NCBI GenBank assembly: GCA_904502225.1
Contig: CAJGDO010000001.1
Span: 16,778 to 80,777, forward strand
Direction: 5' to 3'
DNA from: an uncultured Clostridia bacterium
Lineage (GTDB): Bacteria; Bacillota; Clostridia; Christensenellales; Borkfalkiaceae
Length of the DNA stretch: 64,000 nt
Each line of letters opens with the position of its first letter. Within the stretch, counting starts at the first letter, position 1. The position numbers and the translations under genes were made by a program. This document shows positions 41,901-50,606 of this stretch, in pieces. The notes under the pieces were generated by a model. That model saw nothing but the letters and a program-made list of their open reading frames with translations, made no database searches and was not told the origin of the DNA.

Positions 41901-42883
41901 AAGGGATATTTTTAGCACTAATTTTAAGTATTTTTGCAAGCGTTATATGTGGGTTAATATTAATTCCATATTTAAGAAAAATTAAGGCGGGGCAAACTAT
42001 ACTTCATTATGTAAAAACACACGAAAACAAAAACGGAACACCTACGATGGGTGGACTGTTTTTTATATTGCCATCAGTTATAATTTTCATTATTTTCGGC
42101 GGGCTTAAAACTAATCTTTTAGCCGTTGTTTTAAGTATTGGGCTTGCCTATTTAGTCGTGGGATTTTTAGACGATTTTATAAAAGTTAGATATAAGAAAA
42201 ATGAGGGGCTTAAGGGATACCAAAAAATAATATTTCAGTTATCTATTGCTGTTTTGGCAGGGCTTTACGCTAATCAAAACGGGTTTACCACCTTTTATTT
42301 GCCATTTATAAATACCCAAATAAAAATTGAGGGGTTTTGGCTTGTTTTAGTTGTAAGCGTTATATTTTTAGCGATAACAAACAGTGTAAATTTGACCGAT
42401 GGGCTAGATGGGCTTGCAGGACAAGTCAGTTGGGTTTACCTAGCGTCTTTGGTTGTTTTGATTATGGTTCAACGAGAAAAAATGTCCATTTTATATTTAG
42501 ATAGTGAAGAGTATGATAAACTTGCGTTATTATCCGTCTGTCTAATAGGTGGCATACTTGCCTTTTTAATATTTAACGTTAGCAAAGCAAAAGTTTTTAT
42601 GGGTGACACAGGCTCGCTTTCGCTTGGTGGATTTATCGGTTCGATAAGCATTTTCTCGCTTAACAGTTTTTTTATTCCGTTAATTGGAATAATGTTCGTT
42701 ATTTCAAGCATATCGGTAATTATACAGGTCGCTTATTATAAACGCACAAAAAAGCGAGTTTTTTTAATGGCACCTATTCATCATCATTTTCAATTAAAGG
42801 GTTGTTCAGAAACGCAAATAGGTTATGTTTATGCCTTAATTACGGCAGTGTGTGGTATACTTGCGATTTTGCAATATTTATGA
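41897..42883 (+). CDS. mraY: Phospho-MurNAc-pentapeptide transferase MraY
   Basis: MraY transfers phospho-MurNAc-pentapeptide to undecaprenyl phosphate, making lipid I at the inner membrane face. The 328-residue protein has about ten membrane helices with the conserved cytoplasmic loops GTPTMGG (near 47), FLDDFIKVR (near 91), NSVNLTDGLDGLAG (near 161), FMGDTGSLSLGG (near 234) and the C-terminal PIHHHFQLKG (near 293). The start is TTG, overlapping the murE stop (TTGA) by 4 nt. Confidence 0.95.
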   Translation: MKGIFLALILSIFASVICGLILIPYLRKIKAGQTILHYVKTHENKNGTPTMGGLFFILPSVIIFIIFGGLKTNLLAVVLSIGLAYLVVGFLDDFIKVRYKKNEGLKGYQKIIFQLSIAVLAGLYANQNGFTTFYLPFINTQIKIEGFWLVLVVSVIFLAITNSVNLTDGLDGLAGQVSWVYLASLVVLIMVQREKMSILYLDSEEYDKLALLSVCLIGGILAFLIFNVSKAKVFMGDTGSLSLGGFIGSISIFSLNSFFIPLIGIMFVISSISVIIQVAYYKRTKKRVFLMAPIHHHFQLKGCSETQIGYVYALITAVCGILAILQYL

Positions 42884-42890
42884 GGTAAAA

Positions 42891-44231
42891 ATGGATATAA
42901 AAAGACAAACGTTTTTGGTTGTGGGCGTTTCAAAAAGTGGTTTTGCGGTTGCAAATTACATATTGTCAAACGGTGGAAAGTGCTTGTTATATGAAGAACT
43001 TTCAAGCCCAAAGATTGACGATGCGATTGCTAAATTGATTGAACGTGGCGGGGTTAAAGTTGAAAAAGAAAACATTGACGCTGTGCTTGTACATATTGAT
43101 AATCTTATTATAAGTCCAGGCGTTCCTATAAACCACCCCGTTGCCGTAAAAGCAAAGAGTTTAGGTAAGCGTATTATAGGCGAATTGGAGTTTGGTTTTT
43201 TACAGTTTACGCCAACAACAGTGGCGATAACAGGCACAAATGGAAAGACCACAACGGCAACCTTAATTGATGAAATTTTCAAGTCGGTAGGCACAAACAG
43301 TTTGCTTGTTGGAAACGTTGGCGTTCCAATAACAAGCAAGGTGTGCGATGCAAATAAAGACACAGTTTGCGTAGCAGAAGTTTCAAGTTTTCAGTTAGAA
43401 AGCACGGCGTTATTTTGCCCGCACGTTTCTTGCATTTTAAACATTAAGCCCGACCATTTGGAAAGGCATTATACAATGGAAAATTATATTTTCTTAAAGA
43501 AAAGAATTTTTCTAAACCAAAGAGAAAGTGAGTATTGCGTGCTAAATTACGATGACGAGATTGTTAAGAGTTTTTCTGGCGAAACAAGGGCAAAGGTTTT
43601 ATTTGTTTCGTTAAAAGAAAAGATAGACGGTGCTTATAGAGTTGACCAAAAACTTTATTATAAAAACGAGTTTATAATTAATCAAAACGAACTTGCATTA
43701 AAGGGTGAGCACAACGTTTATAACTCTCTTTTTGCAATAGCCGTTGCTAAACTTTTTAACCTTTCAAATAGCGATATTGTAAATGTGCTTAAAAATTTTA
43801 AGGGCGTTAAACACCGAATGGAAAAAATTGCATTAAAAGAAGGCATTGAGTTTTATAACGACTCGAAAGCAACCAACACCGCATCGACAATCAGTGCAAT
43901 CGAAGGCATAAATAAACCTATAGTTTTGATTTTGGGCGGAAGTGAAAAGGGTGAAACCTATATTGACTTGTTTGAAAAAATTAAAAAAAGTTTGGTTAAG
44001 CACGTTGTGCTAACGGGTGCGTCAAGAAATAAAATGTTAGAGTGTGCTGGTGCGGTTGGGTTTAATAGGTTGACCTTGACACACGATTTTACAACAGCCG
44101 TTAAAATTGCTAAACTTGTTGCAGAAGAGGGGGATTGTGTTTTGTTAAGTCCAGCGTGTGCGAGTTTTGATAATTTTTCAAACTATGAAGAGCGTGGCGA
44201 AAAATTTAGACAAATTGTGGATGAATTGTAA
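42891..44231 (+). CDS. murD: UDP-MurNAc-L-alanine:D-glutamate ligase
   Basis: MurD adds D-glutamate to UDP-MurNAc-Ala. The 446-residue protein opens with a UDP-binding Rossmann-like domain (VVGVSKSGFAVA), has the ATP loop ITGTNGKTTTATL (near 112), AEVSSFQLE, LNIKPDHLERH (near 187), HRMEKI and YNDSKATNTAS, and ends with LSPACASFDNFSNYEERG. I chose the ATG at 42891, after GAGGT, rather than an earlier in-frame GTG that would lie within mraY. Its TAA is immediately followed by the ftsW ATG. Confidence 0.95.
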   Translation: MDIKRQTFLVVGVSKSGFAVANYILSNGGKCLLYEELSSPKIDDAIAKLIERGGVKVEKENIDAVLVHIDNLIISPGVPINHPVAVKAKSLGKRIIGELEFGFLQFTPTTVAITGTNGKTTTATLIDEIFKSVGTNSLLVGNVGVPITSKVCDANKDTVCVAEVSSFQLESTALFCPHVSCILNIKPDHLERHYTMENYIFLKKRIFLNQRESEYCVLNYDDEIVKSFSGETRAKVLFVSLKEKIDGAYRVDQKLYYKNEFIINQNELALKGEHNVYNSLFAIAVAKLFNLSNSDIVNVLKNFKGVKHRMEKIALKEGIEFYNDSKATNTASTISAIEGINKPIVLILGGSEKGETYIDLFEKIKKSLVKHVVLTGASRNKMLECAGAVGFNRLTLTHDFTTAVKIAKLVAEEGDCVLLSPACASFDNFSNYEERGEKFRQIVDEL

Positions 44232-45347
44232 ATGCAAAAATTAAGGAATAAGAAAAATTGCACAGGCGACTATTTGTTGCTTATAAGTGTTGTGTTGCTT
44301 GCCGTTATTGGAACAATTTTTATATATTCGGCAAGCAATTATTCTGCAAAAAAGACTTATAACGACGCTTTTTATTTTGTAAAAAAGCAAGTTGTGGGAA
44401 TTTTGCTTGGCATAGTCGCAATGATTTTAACTGCTAACTTTGACTATAACAAATTAAAAAAATTCACCTTTTTAATCAGTGCATTATCATTTATAACGCT
44501 AATTTTAGTTTTTGTTCCGGGGATAGGGGTTGAAAATTACGGTGCAAAAAGGTGGATAGGTGTTGGAAGCATTACTTTGCAACCATCTGAAATATCCAAG
44601 TTTGCACTTATTTTATTTTGTGCCACTTTTGTTAGTAAAAATCCCGAAAAAACAAAAACCTTTCTTGGAATTTTGCCCGTTTTAGTATTTGGTGGGGCAA
44701 CCTGTCTTTTGATAATTCTAGAGCCTAATATGTCAATTACCGTGTGCGTTGCTCTTCTTATGATGACAATGCTTTTTTGTGCAGGAATGAAAATTAAGCA
44801 CTTTATTTATTTGATTATTCCAGCAATTTTTGCGGGTGTTTTACTTATTCTTGCAGAGCCTTATAGGTTGGATAGGTTGATGGCTTTTTTAAATCCTTGG
44901 TCAAACCCAAAGGGTGAGGGCTACCAACTTTTGCAATCGTTATATGCATTGGGTTCTGGTGGATGGTTTGGCGTTGGGCTGTTTAATTCCCGCCAAAAAT
45001 ATGCCTTTTTGCCTTTTGCCGAGTCAGATTTTATACTTTCGGTTATTGGCGAAGAAATTGGGTTTATTGGGCTTATATTCTTTTTTTCACTTTTGTTTTT
45101 TATCATATATCGTGGCTTAAAAATTGCATCAAAATCAAAAAACGTTTTTGGCTTTATTTTATCGGTTGGGATAACTATGATTTTTGGCATACAAACCATA
45201 GTAAACGCTCTTGTTGTGACGGGAAGTATCCCACCGACAGGCTTGCCTTTGCCGTTAGTTTCAAGTGGCAATACTTCAATTATAATTTTTATGGCTGAAA
45301 TGGGCATTTTGTTTAACGTTTCAAAGCAAGGCTCTTTAACTTTTTAA
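44232..45347 (+). CDS. ftsW: Septal peptidoglycan glycosyltransferase FtsW
   Basis: A SEDS-family enzyme that polymerises glycan strands during division, working with the class B PBP. The 371-residue protein has ten predicted helices. Diagnostic segments are RWIGVGSITLQPSEISKFAL (near 105), the AFLNPWSNPKGEGYQLLQSL loop (near 217), and PPTGLPLPLVSSGNTS (near 334). It begins directly after the murD stop, so it is coupled. In this cluster murG and murC, usually next, are missing and murA follows instead. Confidence 0.94.
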   Translation: MQKLRNKKNCTGDYLLLISVVLLAVIGTIFIYSASNYSAKKTYNDAFYFVKKQVVGILLGIVAMILTANFDYNKLKKFTFLISALSFITLILVFVPGIGVENYGAKRWIGVGSITLQPSEISKFALILFCATFVSKNPEKTKTFLGILPVLVFGGATCLLIILEPNMSITVCVALLMMTMLFCAGMKIKHFIYLIIPAIFAGVLLILAEPYRLDRLMAFLNPWSNPKGEGYQLLQSLYALGSGGWFGVGLFNSRQKYAFLPFAESDFILSVIGEEIGFIGLIFFFSLLFFIIYRGLKIASKSKNVFGFILSVGITMIFGIQTIVNALVVTGSIPPTGLPLPLVSSGNTSIIIFMAEMGILFNVSKQGSLTF

Positions 45348-45393
45348 CAGTTTTTTCCATAAAATAAACTATCACTGCTTTTTGGAGAATTTT

Positions 45394-46644
45394 ATGGATA
45401 AATACGTGATAAACGGAGGAAACAAGTTAAGCGGTAAAATCCGCATTGAAAGTGCAAAAAATTCGGTTTTACCTATTATTGCTGGCTCAATTTTAACCAA
45501 TCAACAAGTGGTTATAAAAAACTGTCCTAAAATAAAAGACGTTTACGCAATGCTTGAAATCTTATCCTATTTGGGCGGGAAATGGACTTTTGAACAAGGT
45601 GATTTGATACTAAATAATGCAAGTCTAAACAGGTATGATATACCCAAAGAACTTGCGTCGCCAGTGCGTTCCTCGGTATTTATGCTTGGGGCACTTCTTT
45701 GCCGTTTTAAAAAGGCAAAAATTCACCAACCGGGCGGGTGTAATATTGGTAAACGGCCGATTGATTTACATATTTTAGCCCTTGAAGATTTGGGCGTTAA
45801 AACAGAATGTTTGGGTGAGCAGATTATATGTTCTGCAAAAGAAATAAAAACTAATAATATCTATCTAAACTATCCGTCTGTTGGCACAACTGAAAACATC
45901 ATTTTATGTTCGGTTTTAAGTAAGGGAAAAACGCAAATTTTTAACGCTGCAAAAGAACCGGAAATTGTTGACCTTATGAAATTTTTAAATTCAATGGGTG
46001 CAAAAATTTATGGTGCAGGCACTTCAACCATACTAATCGACGGAGTGGAAAATCTTTCAGGAACGGAATTTACGCCTATGTTTGATAGAATAGAGTGTGG
46101 GACTTTTATGCTTGCAACGGCTATAACGGGTGGCGAGATAGAATTATCAAACTGTAATGCCAAAAATATTTCGCTTTTAACAAATAAACTTTGTAATAAT
46201 ACTTGTAAAATTACTATAAATAATGATATAATATATATAAAAAGTGGGGGAAAGCCAAAAGGCTTTTCATTTGCCACAAATCCATATCCACAATTCCCAA
46301 CCGATTTGCAGGCACAAACAATGTCTCTTTTGTGTGTGAGCGAGGGGGTTTCAACCATAACCGAAAACGTTTTTGAAAACAGATTTAACCACGTTAATGA
46401 ACTTGTTAAAATGGGTGCGGATATTTCGGTCAAGGGGAAGACGGCAATAGTTAAAGGCGTTAAACGGCTTAACGGGAAAACCGTTACGGCAACAGACCTT
46501 CGTGGTGGGGCATCGCTCGTTCTTGCTGGCCTTAATGCAGAAGGGCAAACCACTGTTGAAAACGTTTACTATATTGAGCGTGGATATTCCGATTTTGATA
46601 AGAAGTTGCGTTCGCTTGGTGCGGATATAATAAAACAAGGATAA
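45394..46644 (+). CDS. murA: UDP-N-acetylglucosamine 1-carboxyvinyltransferase (MurA)
   Basis: MurA makes UDP-GlcNAc-enolpyruvate from phosphoenolpyruvate, the first committed step of peptidoglycan synthesis. The 416-residue protein has the EPSP-synthase-like fold and ends. The catalytic cysteine is present in PGGCNIGKRPIDLH (near residue 112), so fosfomycin could bind. KNSVLPIIAGSIL and the C-terminal DLRGGASLVLAGL near 370 support the call. I chose the ATG at 45394, 6-7 nt after GGAG; a TTG at 45382 lies before that site. Its place between ftsW and ftsQ is unusual but close to a murG/murB position in other genomes. Confidence 0.94.
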   Translation: MDKYVINGGNKLSGKIRIESAKNSVLPIIAGSILTNQQVVIKNCPKIKDVYAMLEILSYLGGKWTFEQGDLILNNASLNRYDIPKELASPVRSSVFMLGALLCRFKKAKIHQPGGCNIGKRPIDLHILALEDLGVKTECLGEQIICSAKEIKTNNIYLNYPSVGTTENIILCSVLSKGKTQIFNAAKEPEIVDLMKFLNSMGAKIYGAGTSTILIDGVENLSGTEFTPMFDRIECGTFMLATAITGGEIELSNCNAKNISLLTNKLCNNTCKITINNDIIYIKSGGKPKGFSFATNPYPQFPTDLQAQTMSLLCVSEGVSTITENVFENRFNHVNELVKMGADISVKGKTAIVKGVKRLNGKTVTATDLRGGASLVLAGLNAEGQTTVENVYYIERGYSDFDKKLRSLGADIIKQG

Positions 46645-46648
46645 ACTT

Positions 46649-47464
46649 ATGATAAAGAAAAAACTTTTGGTCATTTTAATATCAATCACGTTTGCACTCG
46701 TTGTTCTTTTTTCGTGTGCATCGCTTTTGGCTATCAAAAAAGTTGAAGTTAAATATGCCCTTGCCAATACCGACGTGAACGCCGTTCAAAAAATCTTGGA
46801 TAAGAATTTGAACAAGAACTTGTTGTTCTTAAGTGAAGGTGACGTTAAAGACTTACTAAAACGTCAGCCTTATTTGGACGTGGTGACCGTTGATAAAAAA
46901 TTCCCAAACGTTTTAAGCGTTAGCGTTAAAGAGAGAAGGGAAGTTTATAGAATTCAAACCGATTCAGCGTCTTATATTTTAGATGAAAACGGTTTTGTTC
47001 TAAACGATACGGGCGTGGCAATGCAAAATAATGAAATTATTGATTTATCGTTCATTTCGTTTGTAAACAACCCTTCATTTCCCACCAAGATTGAAGTTGT
47101 TAGTGCCAAGTTGGGTGAAAAGTTGCAAACTACTCACGACCAAGCCTTTTATCAAACCTTGAAAATCGCAAAAAACGTTGGGCTTTTCGATTGTATAAAG
47201 AGTATCAGTATTGAGTGTATTGACCCAATTGGTTGGCAAGAGTTTGACGTTGAGTTTTTAACTAAAACGGGCGTAAGCCTTAAAGTTATGGACCTTTTGG
47301 TCGATGGTGAAAGAAAAGGACAAGTTTGTTTTGATGCTTATAATAATGAGGCATCTGATTATCAAAAACGTTTTGGTAATATTTTAGGCTATTATAGTCA
47401 AGGAAAGTTGACTGTGATTCACACTTTTGAAGGGCAACCTGACACTTTATTTGAAGATATTTAA
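46649..47464 (+). CDS. ftsQ: Cell division protein FtsQ/DivIB
   Basis: A bitopic divisome protein of 271 residues. A short cytoplasmic end is followed by one helix (about 7-29), then a POTRA domain (AIKKVEVKYALANTD through VKDLLKRQPYLDVVTVDKKFPNVLSVSVKER, as in FtsQ), and a beta domain with SYILDENGFVL near residue 110. The sequence LPxV... in the POTRA end is the family's K-x-P-x-x-L pattern. It is 4 nt downstream of murA and 14 nt before ftsA. Assignment rests on order, topology and the POTRA-type signature. Confidence 0.85.
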   Translation: MIKKKLLVILISITFALVVLFSCASLLAIKKVEVKYALANTDVNAVQKILDKNLNKNLLFLSEGDVKDLLKRQPYLDVVTVDKKFPNVLSVSVKERREVYRIQTDSASYILDENGFVLNDTGVAMQNNEIIDLSFISFVNNPSFPTKIEVVSAKLGEKLQTTHDQAFYQTLKIAKNVGLFDCIKSISIECIDPIGWQEFDVEFLTKTGVSLKVMDLLVDGERKGQVCFDAYNNEASDYQKRFGNILGYYSQGKLTVIHTFEGQPDTLFEDI

Positions 47465-47478
47465 TTTATAGGTGAAAA

Positions 47479-48591
47479 ATGCAAAAGAAACACGTGGCTG
47501 TTATAGACGTTGGCTCGTCTAAAATTACGGCAGTAGTAGGTGAAAGAGGGGTTAATAAAACCTTTATTATTAAGGGCAGATATGCTTTTGATTACGATGG
47601 CTTTGAAGGGGGCTTGTTTTTTGACGAATTAAAGTTAAAGCAAGTTTTGTTTTCACTTTCAGACTGTTTGCTAAAAGGCTCGTTTGGTAAAATTGACACC
47701 GTTTACGTTGGCGTTCCTGGTGACTTTACAAAGGTGTTTATTAGGGACAGCCAGTTGTCTTTTAGTAAAAAGAAAAAAATAACTGAAGATGACGTTAATA
47801 ACCTTTTCGATTCAGCATTTGTTATGCATTCGGCAAAATATACTTTGATAAACCGTTCTGCTATTGTCTATGAATTAGATGATTTCAGAAGGCTTGCAAA
47901 CCCTGTTGGAGCAAACAGTGAAATTTTAAGTGGCAAATTGTCGTTTATAGTTTGTAGCAATTATTTTATTGAACTTGTTAAAGGCATACTCTTAACGGCT
48001 GGATTTTCTAAAGTGGAATGTGTGTCAAGTGCACTTGCACAAGCGTTATACTTGGTTGAGCCAGAAAATAGAGATAGGATAGCGATTATTGCAGACGTTG
48101 GATATATCACGACAACCGTGTTTATAATTCAAGGCGATGGAATTTTATATCAAAATGCATTTAGTTTTGGTGGTGGATATATTACGGCTGGGCTAACAGA
48201 GCGTTTTTCAATCCCGTTTGACGTTGCCGAAAAATTAAAGAGGAAAACTAATTTAAGTTGCATTTCTTCAGGTTCTACGTTTGACGTTTTAGATGGCGAA
48301 AACGGTGAATATTACCCTATAAACGAGGTTAAAGATTGCGTTAAATATTCCCTTGACCAATTGTGCGAAAATATCGCAAACTCGCTTGAACAATCTGGAT
48401 ACGTTATTCCTGAATATGTACCGTTATACATAACGGGTGGCGGTATCCCTTACATAAGGGGTGCAAAAGAACATTTGGCAAACAGACTTGGTATGGCTGT
48501 TGAAGTGGTTGCACCAAAAGTTCCACTAATGGATAAGCCTATCGAGTCAACAGTGTTATCTCTTTTAGATTTAGCACTTGAACAACAATAA
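47479..48591 (+). CDS. ftsA: Cell division protein FtsA, without the C-terminal membrane helix
   Basis: An actin-like ATPase that tethers FtsZ to the membrane. The 370-residue protein has the phosphate-1 motif VAVIDVGSSKITAVVG at the N terminus, the SHS2 (1C) domain in the middle, IADVGYITTTVFII (phosphate 2, near 205) and ITGGGIPYIRG (adenosine motif, near 316). Most FtsA proteins are 400-440 residues and finish with an amphipathic membrane-targeting helix. This one ends LSLLDLALEQQ and lacks it. The ftsQ-ftsA-ftsZ order supports the call. AGGTG precedes the ATG. Confidence 0.87.
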   Translation: MQKKHVAVIDVGSSKITAVVGERGVNKTFIIKGRYAFDYDGFEGGLFFDELKLKQVLFSLSDCLLKGSFGKIDTVYVGVPGDFTKVFIRDSQLSFSKKKKITEDDVNNLFDSAFVMHSAKYTLINRSAIVYELDDFRRLANPVGANSEILSGKLSFIVCSNYFIELVKGILLTAGFSKVECVSSALAQALYLVEPENRDRIAIIADVGYITTTVFIIQGDGILYQNAFSFGGGYITAGLTERFSIPFDVAEKLKRKTNLSCISSGSTFDVLDGENGEYYPINEVKDCVKYSLDQLCENIANSLEQSGYVIPEYVPLYITGGGIPYIRGAKEHLANRLGMAVEVVAPKVPLMDKPIESTVLSLLDLALEQQ

Positions 48592-48629
48592 AAAGTAAAA
48601 ACACTAACTTACAATAAGGAGAAAAATAT

Positions 48630-49841
48630 ATGTTTGGACAAGATTCTTTAAATTTAGCAGTAATAAAAGTTTTAGGTATAGGTGGCGGTGGCTGTAATGC
48701 CGTGAACAGTATGATTTCATCAAACGTTTCTAGTGCAGAGTTTATCGCTGTTAACACTGACCATCAAGCACTTATGCTTTCAAAGGCAGATAGGACTTTA
48801 CAAATTGGCGAAAGATTAACAAAAGGCTTGGGTGCAGGAAGTGACCCTAACGTTGGTGAGGCTGCAGCAGAAGAATCAAAAGAACTTATAGTTGAGGCGT
48901 TAAAAGGAACAGACCTTTTATTTATAGCAGCAGGTATGGGCGGTGGCACTGGCACGGGTGCAGCGTCAGTTGTTGCAAGAATTGCACGTGAATTGGGCAT
49001 TTTAACAGTTGCAGTTGTCACAAAACCTTTCTCTTTTGAAGGTAAGGTTAGAAACGAAAATGCAAACAAAGGTATTGCAAATCTTAAAAAATACGTTGAC
49101 ACGTTGGTTGTTATTCCAAACGATAAACTTTTACAATTTTTGCCACCACAAACAGGCATGCTTGATGCATTTAAGGTTGCAGACGATATGTTAAAACAAG
49201 GTGTGGTTGGTATTGTTGATTTGATTGCAACACCATCGCTTATTAACCTTGACTTTGCTGACGTTAATACGGTTATGAGAAATCAAGGCTTGGCACATAT
49301 GGGTATCGGTAGAGCAAAGGGCGAAAATAGAATTATTGAAGCGGTTAGACAAGCAGTTTCAAGCCCATTACTTGAAACTACTATTGAAGGTGCAAAATCA
49401 GTTATCTTAAATATCACAGGTGGCAAGGATATTATGCTTTCAGAAATCAACGAAGCGTCTGTTTTAGTTCAAGGCATTATCGATGATTCTGCTAACATTA
49501 TATTCGGTGCAACCATTGATGAAACAATGAACGACGAAATTAAAATTACCATTATTGCTACGGGTTTTTCGGCAAATAGGTCAATCGCAGACTTTGACAC
49601 TGACCTTGCAGTTAAACCAGCAATAAGTTTTGCAACAATGAACAAGGTTGATAGTGATGTTCCACCACTACTTAAAGATTTTGAAGAGCCAAAACAAGAA
49701 GAAGTTAAAGTGGAAGAAGAAAAACCTATTGAGCCAGAACAAATGACTATTGTTGAAACTATTGAAGAGCAAGAAAAACCGGTTGAAGTTAAAAAGGAAA
49801 GAGAACTTCCTGCGTTTATGAGAAAACTTTTCAAAAAATAA
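48630..49841 (+). CDS. ftsZ: Cell division protein FtsZ
   Basis: The tubulin-like GTPase that forms the division ring. The 403-residue protein has the IKVLGIGGGGCNAVNSM start, the tubulin signature GGGTGTGAASV (near 104-114) and the T7 loop region NLDFADVNTVM (near 206). A glutamate- and lysine-rich linker (about 345-388) follows and the C-terminal tail is ELPAFMRKLFKK, which would bind FtsA or SepF. AAGGAG precedes the ATG. The 5' gap from ftsA is 38 nt. A terminator closes the cluster. Confidence 0.97.
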   Translation: MFGQDSLNLAVIKVLGIGGGGCNAVNSMISSNVSSAEFIAVNTDHQALMLSKADRTLQIGERLTKGLGAGSDPNVGEAAAEESKELIVEALKGTDLLFIAAGMGGGTGTGAASVVARIARELGILTVAVVTKPFSFEGKVRNENANKGIANLKKYVDTLVVIPNDKLLQFLPPQTGMLDAFKVADDMLKQGVVGIVDLIATPSLINLDFADVNTVMRNQGLAHMGIGRAKGENRIIEAVRQAVSSPLLETTIEGAKSVILNITGGKDIMLSEINEASVLVQGIIDDSANIIFGATIDETMNDEIKITIIATGFSANRSIADFDTDLAVKPAISFATMNKVDSDVPPLLKDFEEPKQEEVKVEEEKPIEPEQMTIVETIEEQEKPVEVKKERELPAFMRKLFKK

Positions 49842-49852
49842 AAACAAAAATT

Positions 49853-49880
49853 AAAGATGGATGAAAATCCATCTTTTTTG
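49853..49880 (+). terminator. Terminator of the division cluster
   Basis: AAAGATGGAT and ATCCATCTTT form a 10-bp stem with a short GAAA loop, followed by TTTT. TATAAT at 49889-49894, just downstream, may start trmB. Confidence 0.87.
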
Positions 49881-49910
49881 TAAGAAGATATAATTGACCA
49901 TTAAGAAAAT

Positions 49911-50579
49911 ATGCGAATTAGAAGAAAAAAACATCTTGAAGATAGGCTAGAAAATGTAAAAGACGTTTTAATTGTGCCAGAAAGGGACATTGTTAACGTT
50001 AAACTCGCCGTTCAAGATAAAAAGTTTTATGATTTTAATAAAATTTTTGATAACGATAACCCTGTCGAGTTGGAAATTGGGTGTGGCAAGGGCGGTTTTA
50101 TAACACAAAAAGCACTTTTAAACCCAAACGTCAATTTTGTTGCCGTTGAAATGCTTGAAAATATTATCGTTATGGCGTGCGAATTGGCACAAAAGAACGG
50201 ACTAACAAATATTAGATTTTTAAACAGTGGTGCGGAATATTTGCCAAGATATATAAAGGAAAAATCCATTTCAAATATATATTTAAATTTTTCTCCACCA
50301 TTTCCTAAAATTGGTAGCGAAAGTCACAGGCTTACAAGCGATAATTTTGTTAAAGCGTATAAATCGTATTTAGTTGCAGGTGGCAAAATTTACCAAAAAA
50401 CTGATGATAGGGAATTTTTTGAATATTCTTTTTCTAAATTTGTTGAACACGGTTTTGATGTGGTTGAAATAAGCGATAAAATCGTAAATAACCAAATTGA
50501 AAACGTTGAAACAGAATATGAGAAAATGTTTAAGAACAAAGGCTTAAAAATTAACGGCTTAATTGCCACGTTAAAGTGA
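49911..50579 (+). CDS. trmB: tRNA (guanine46-N7)-methyltransferase with variant active site
   Basis: TrmB methylates G46 of tRNAs. The 222-residue protein has MRIRRKKHLEDRLE near the start, the SAM motif ELEIGCGKGGFI (near 54) and AVEMLENI (near 82), and LNFSPPFPKIG with SHRLTS (near 125-140). Characterised homologues have S-D-P-W-P-K or N-P-W-P-K; here the aspartate is replaced by proline, and tryptophan by phenylalanine. A branch of Clostridia-type TrmB may carry this variant. It starts after the ftsZ terminator and is 28 nt before the YhaO-like gene. Confidence 0.85.
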   Translation: MRIRRKKHLEDRLENVKDVLIVPERDIVNVKLAVQDKKFYDFNKIFDNDNPVELEIGCGKGGFITQKALLNPNVNFVAVEMLENIIVMACELAQKNGLTNIRFLNSGAEYLPRYIKEKSISNIYLNFSPPFPKIGSESHRLTSDNFVKAYKSYLVAGGKIYQKTDDREFFEYSFSKFVEHGFDVVEISDKIVNNQIENVETEYEKMFKNKGLKINGLIATLK

Positions 50580-50606
50580 ATTTAGTTAATAAATTTAAGG
50601 TGAAAT

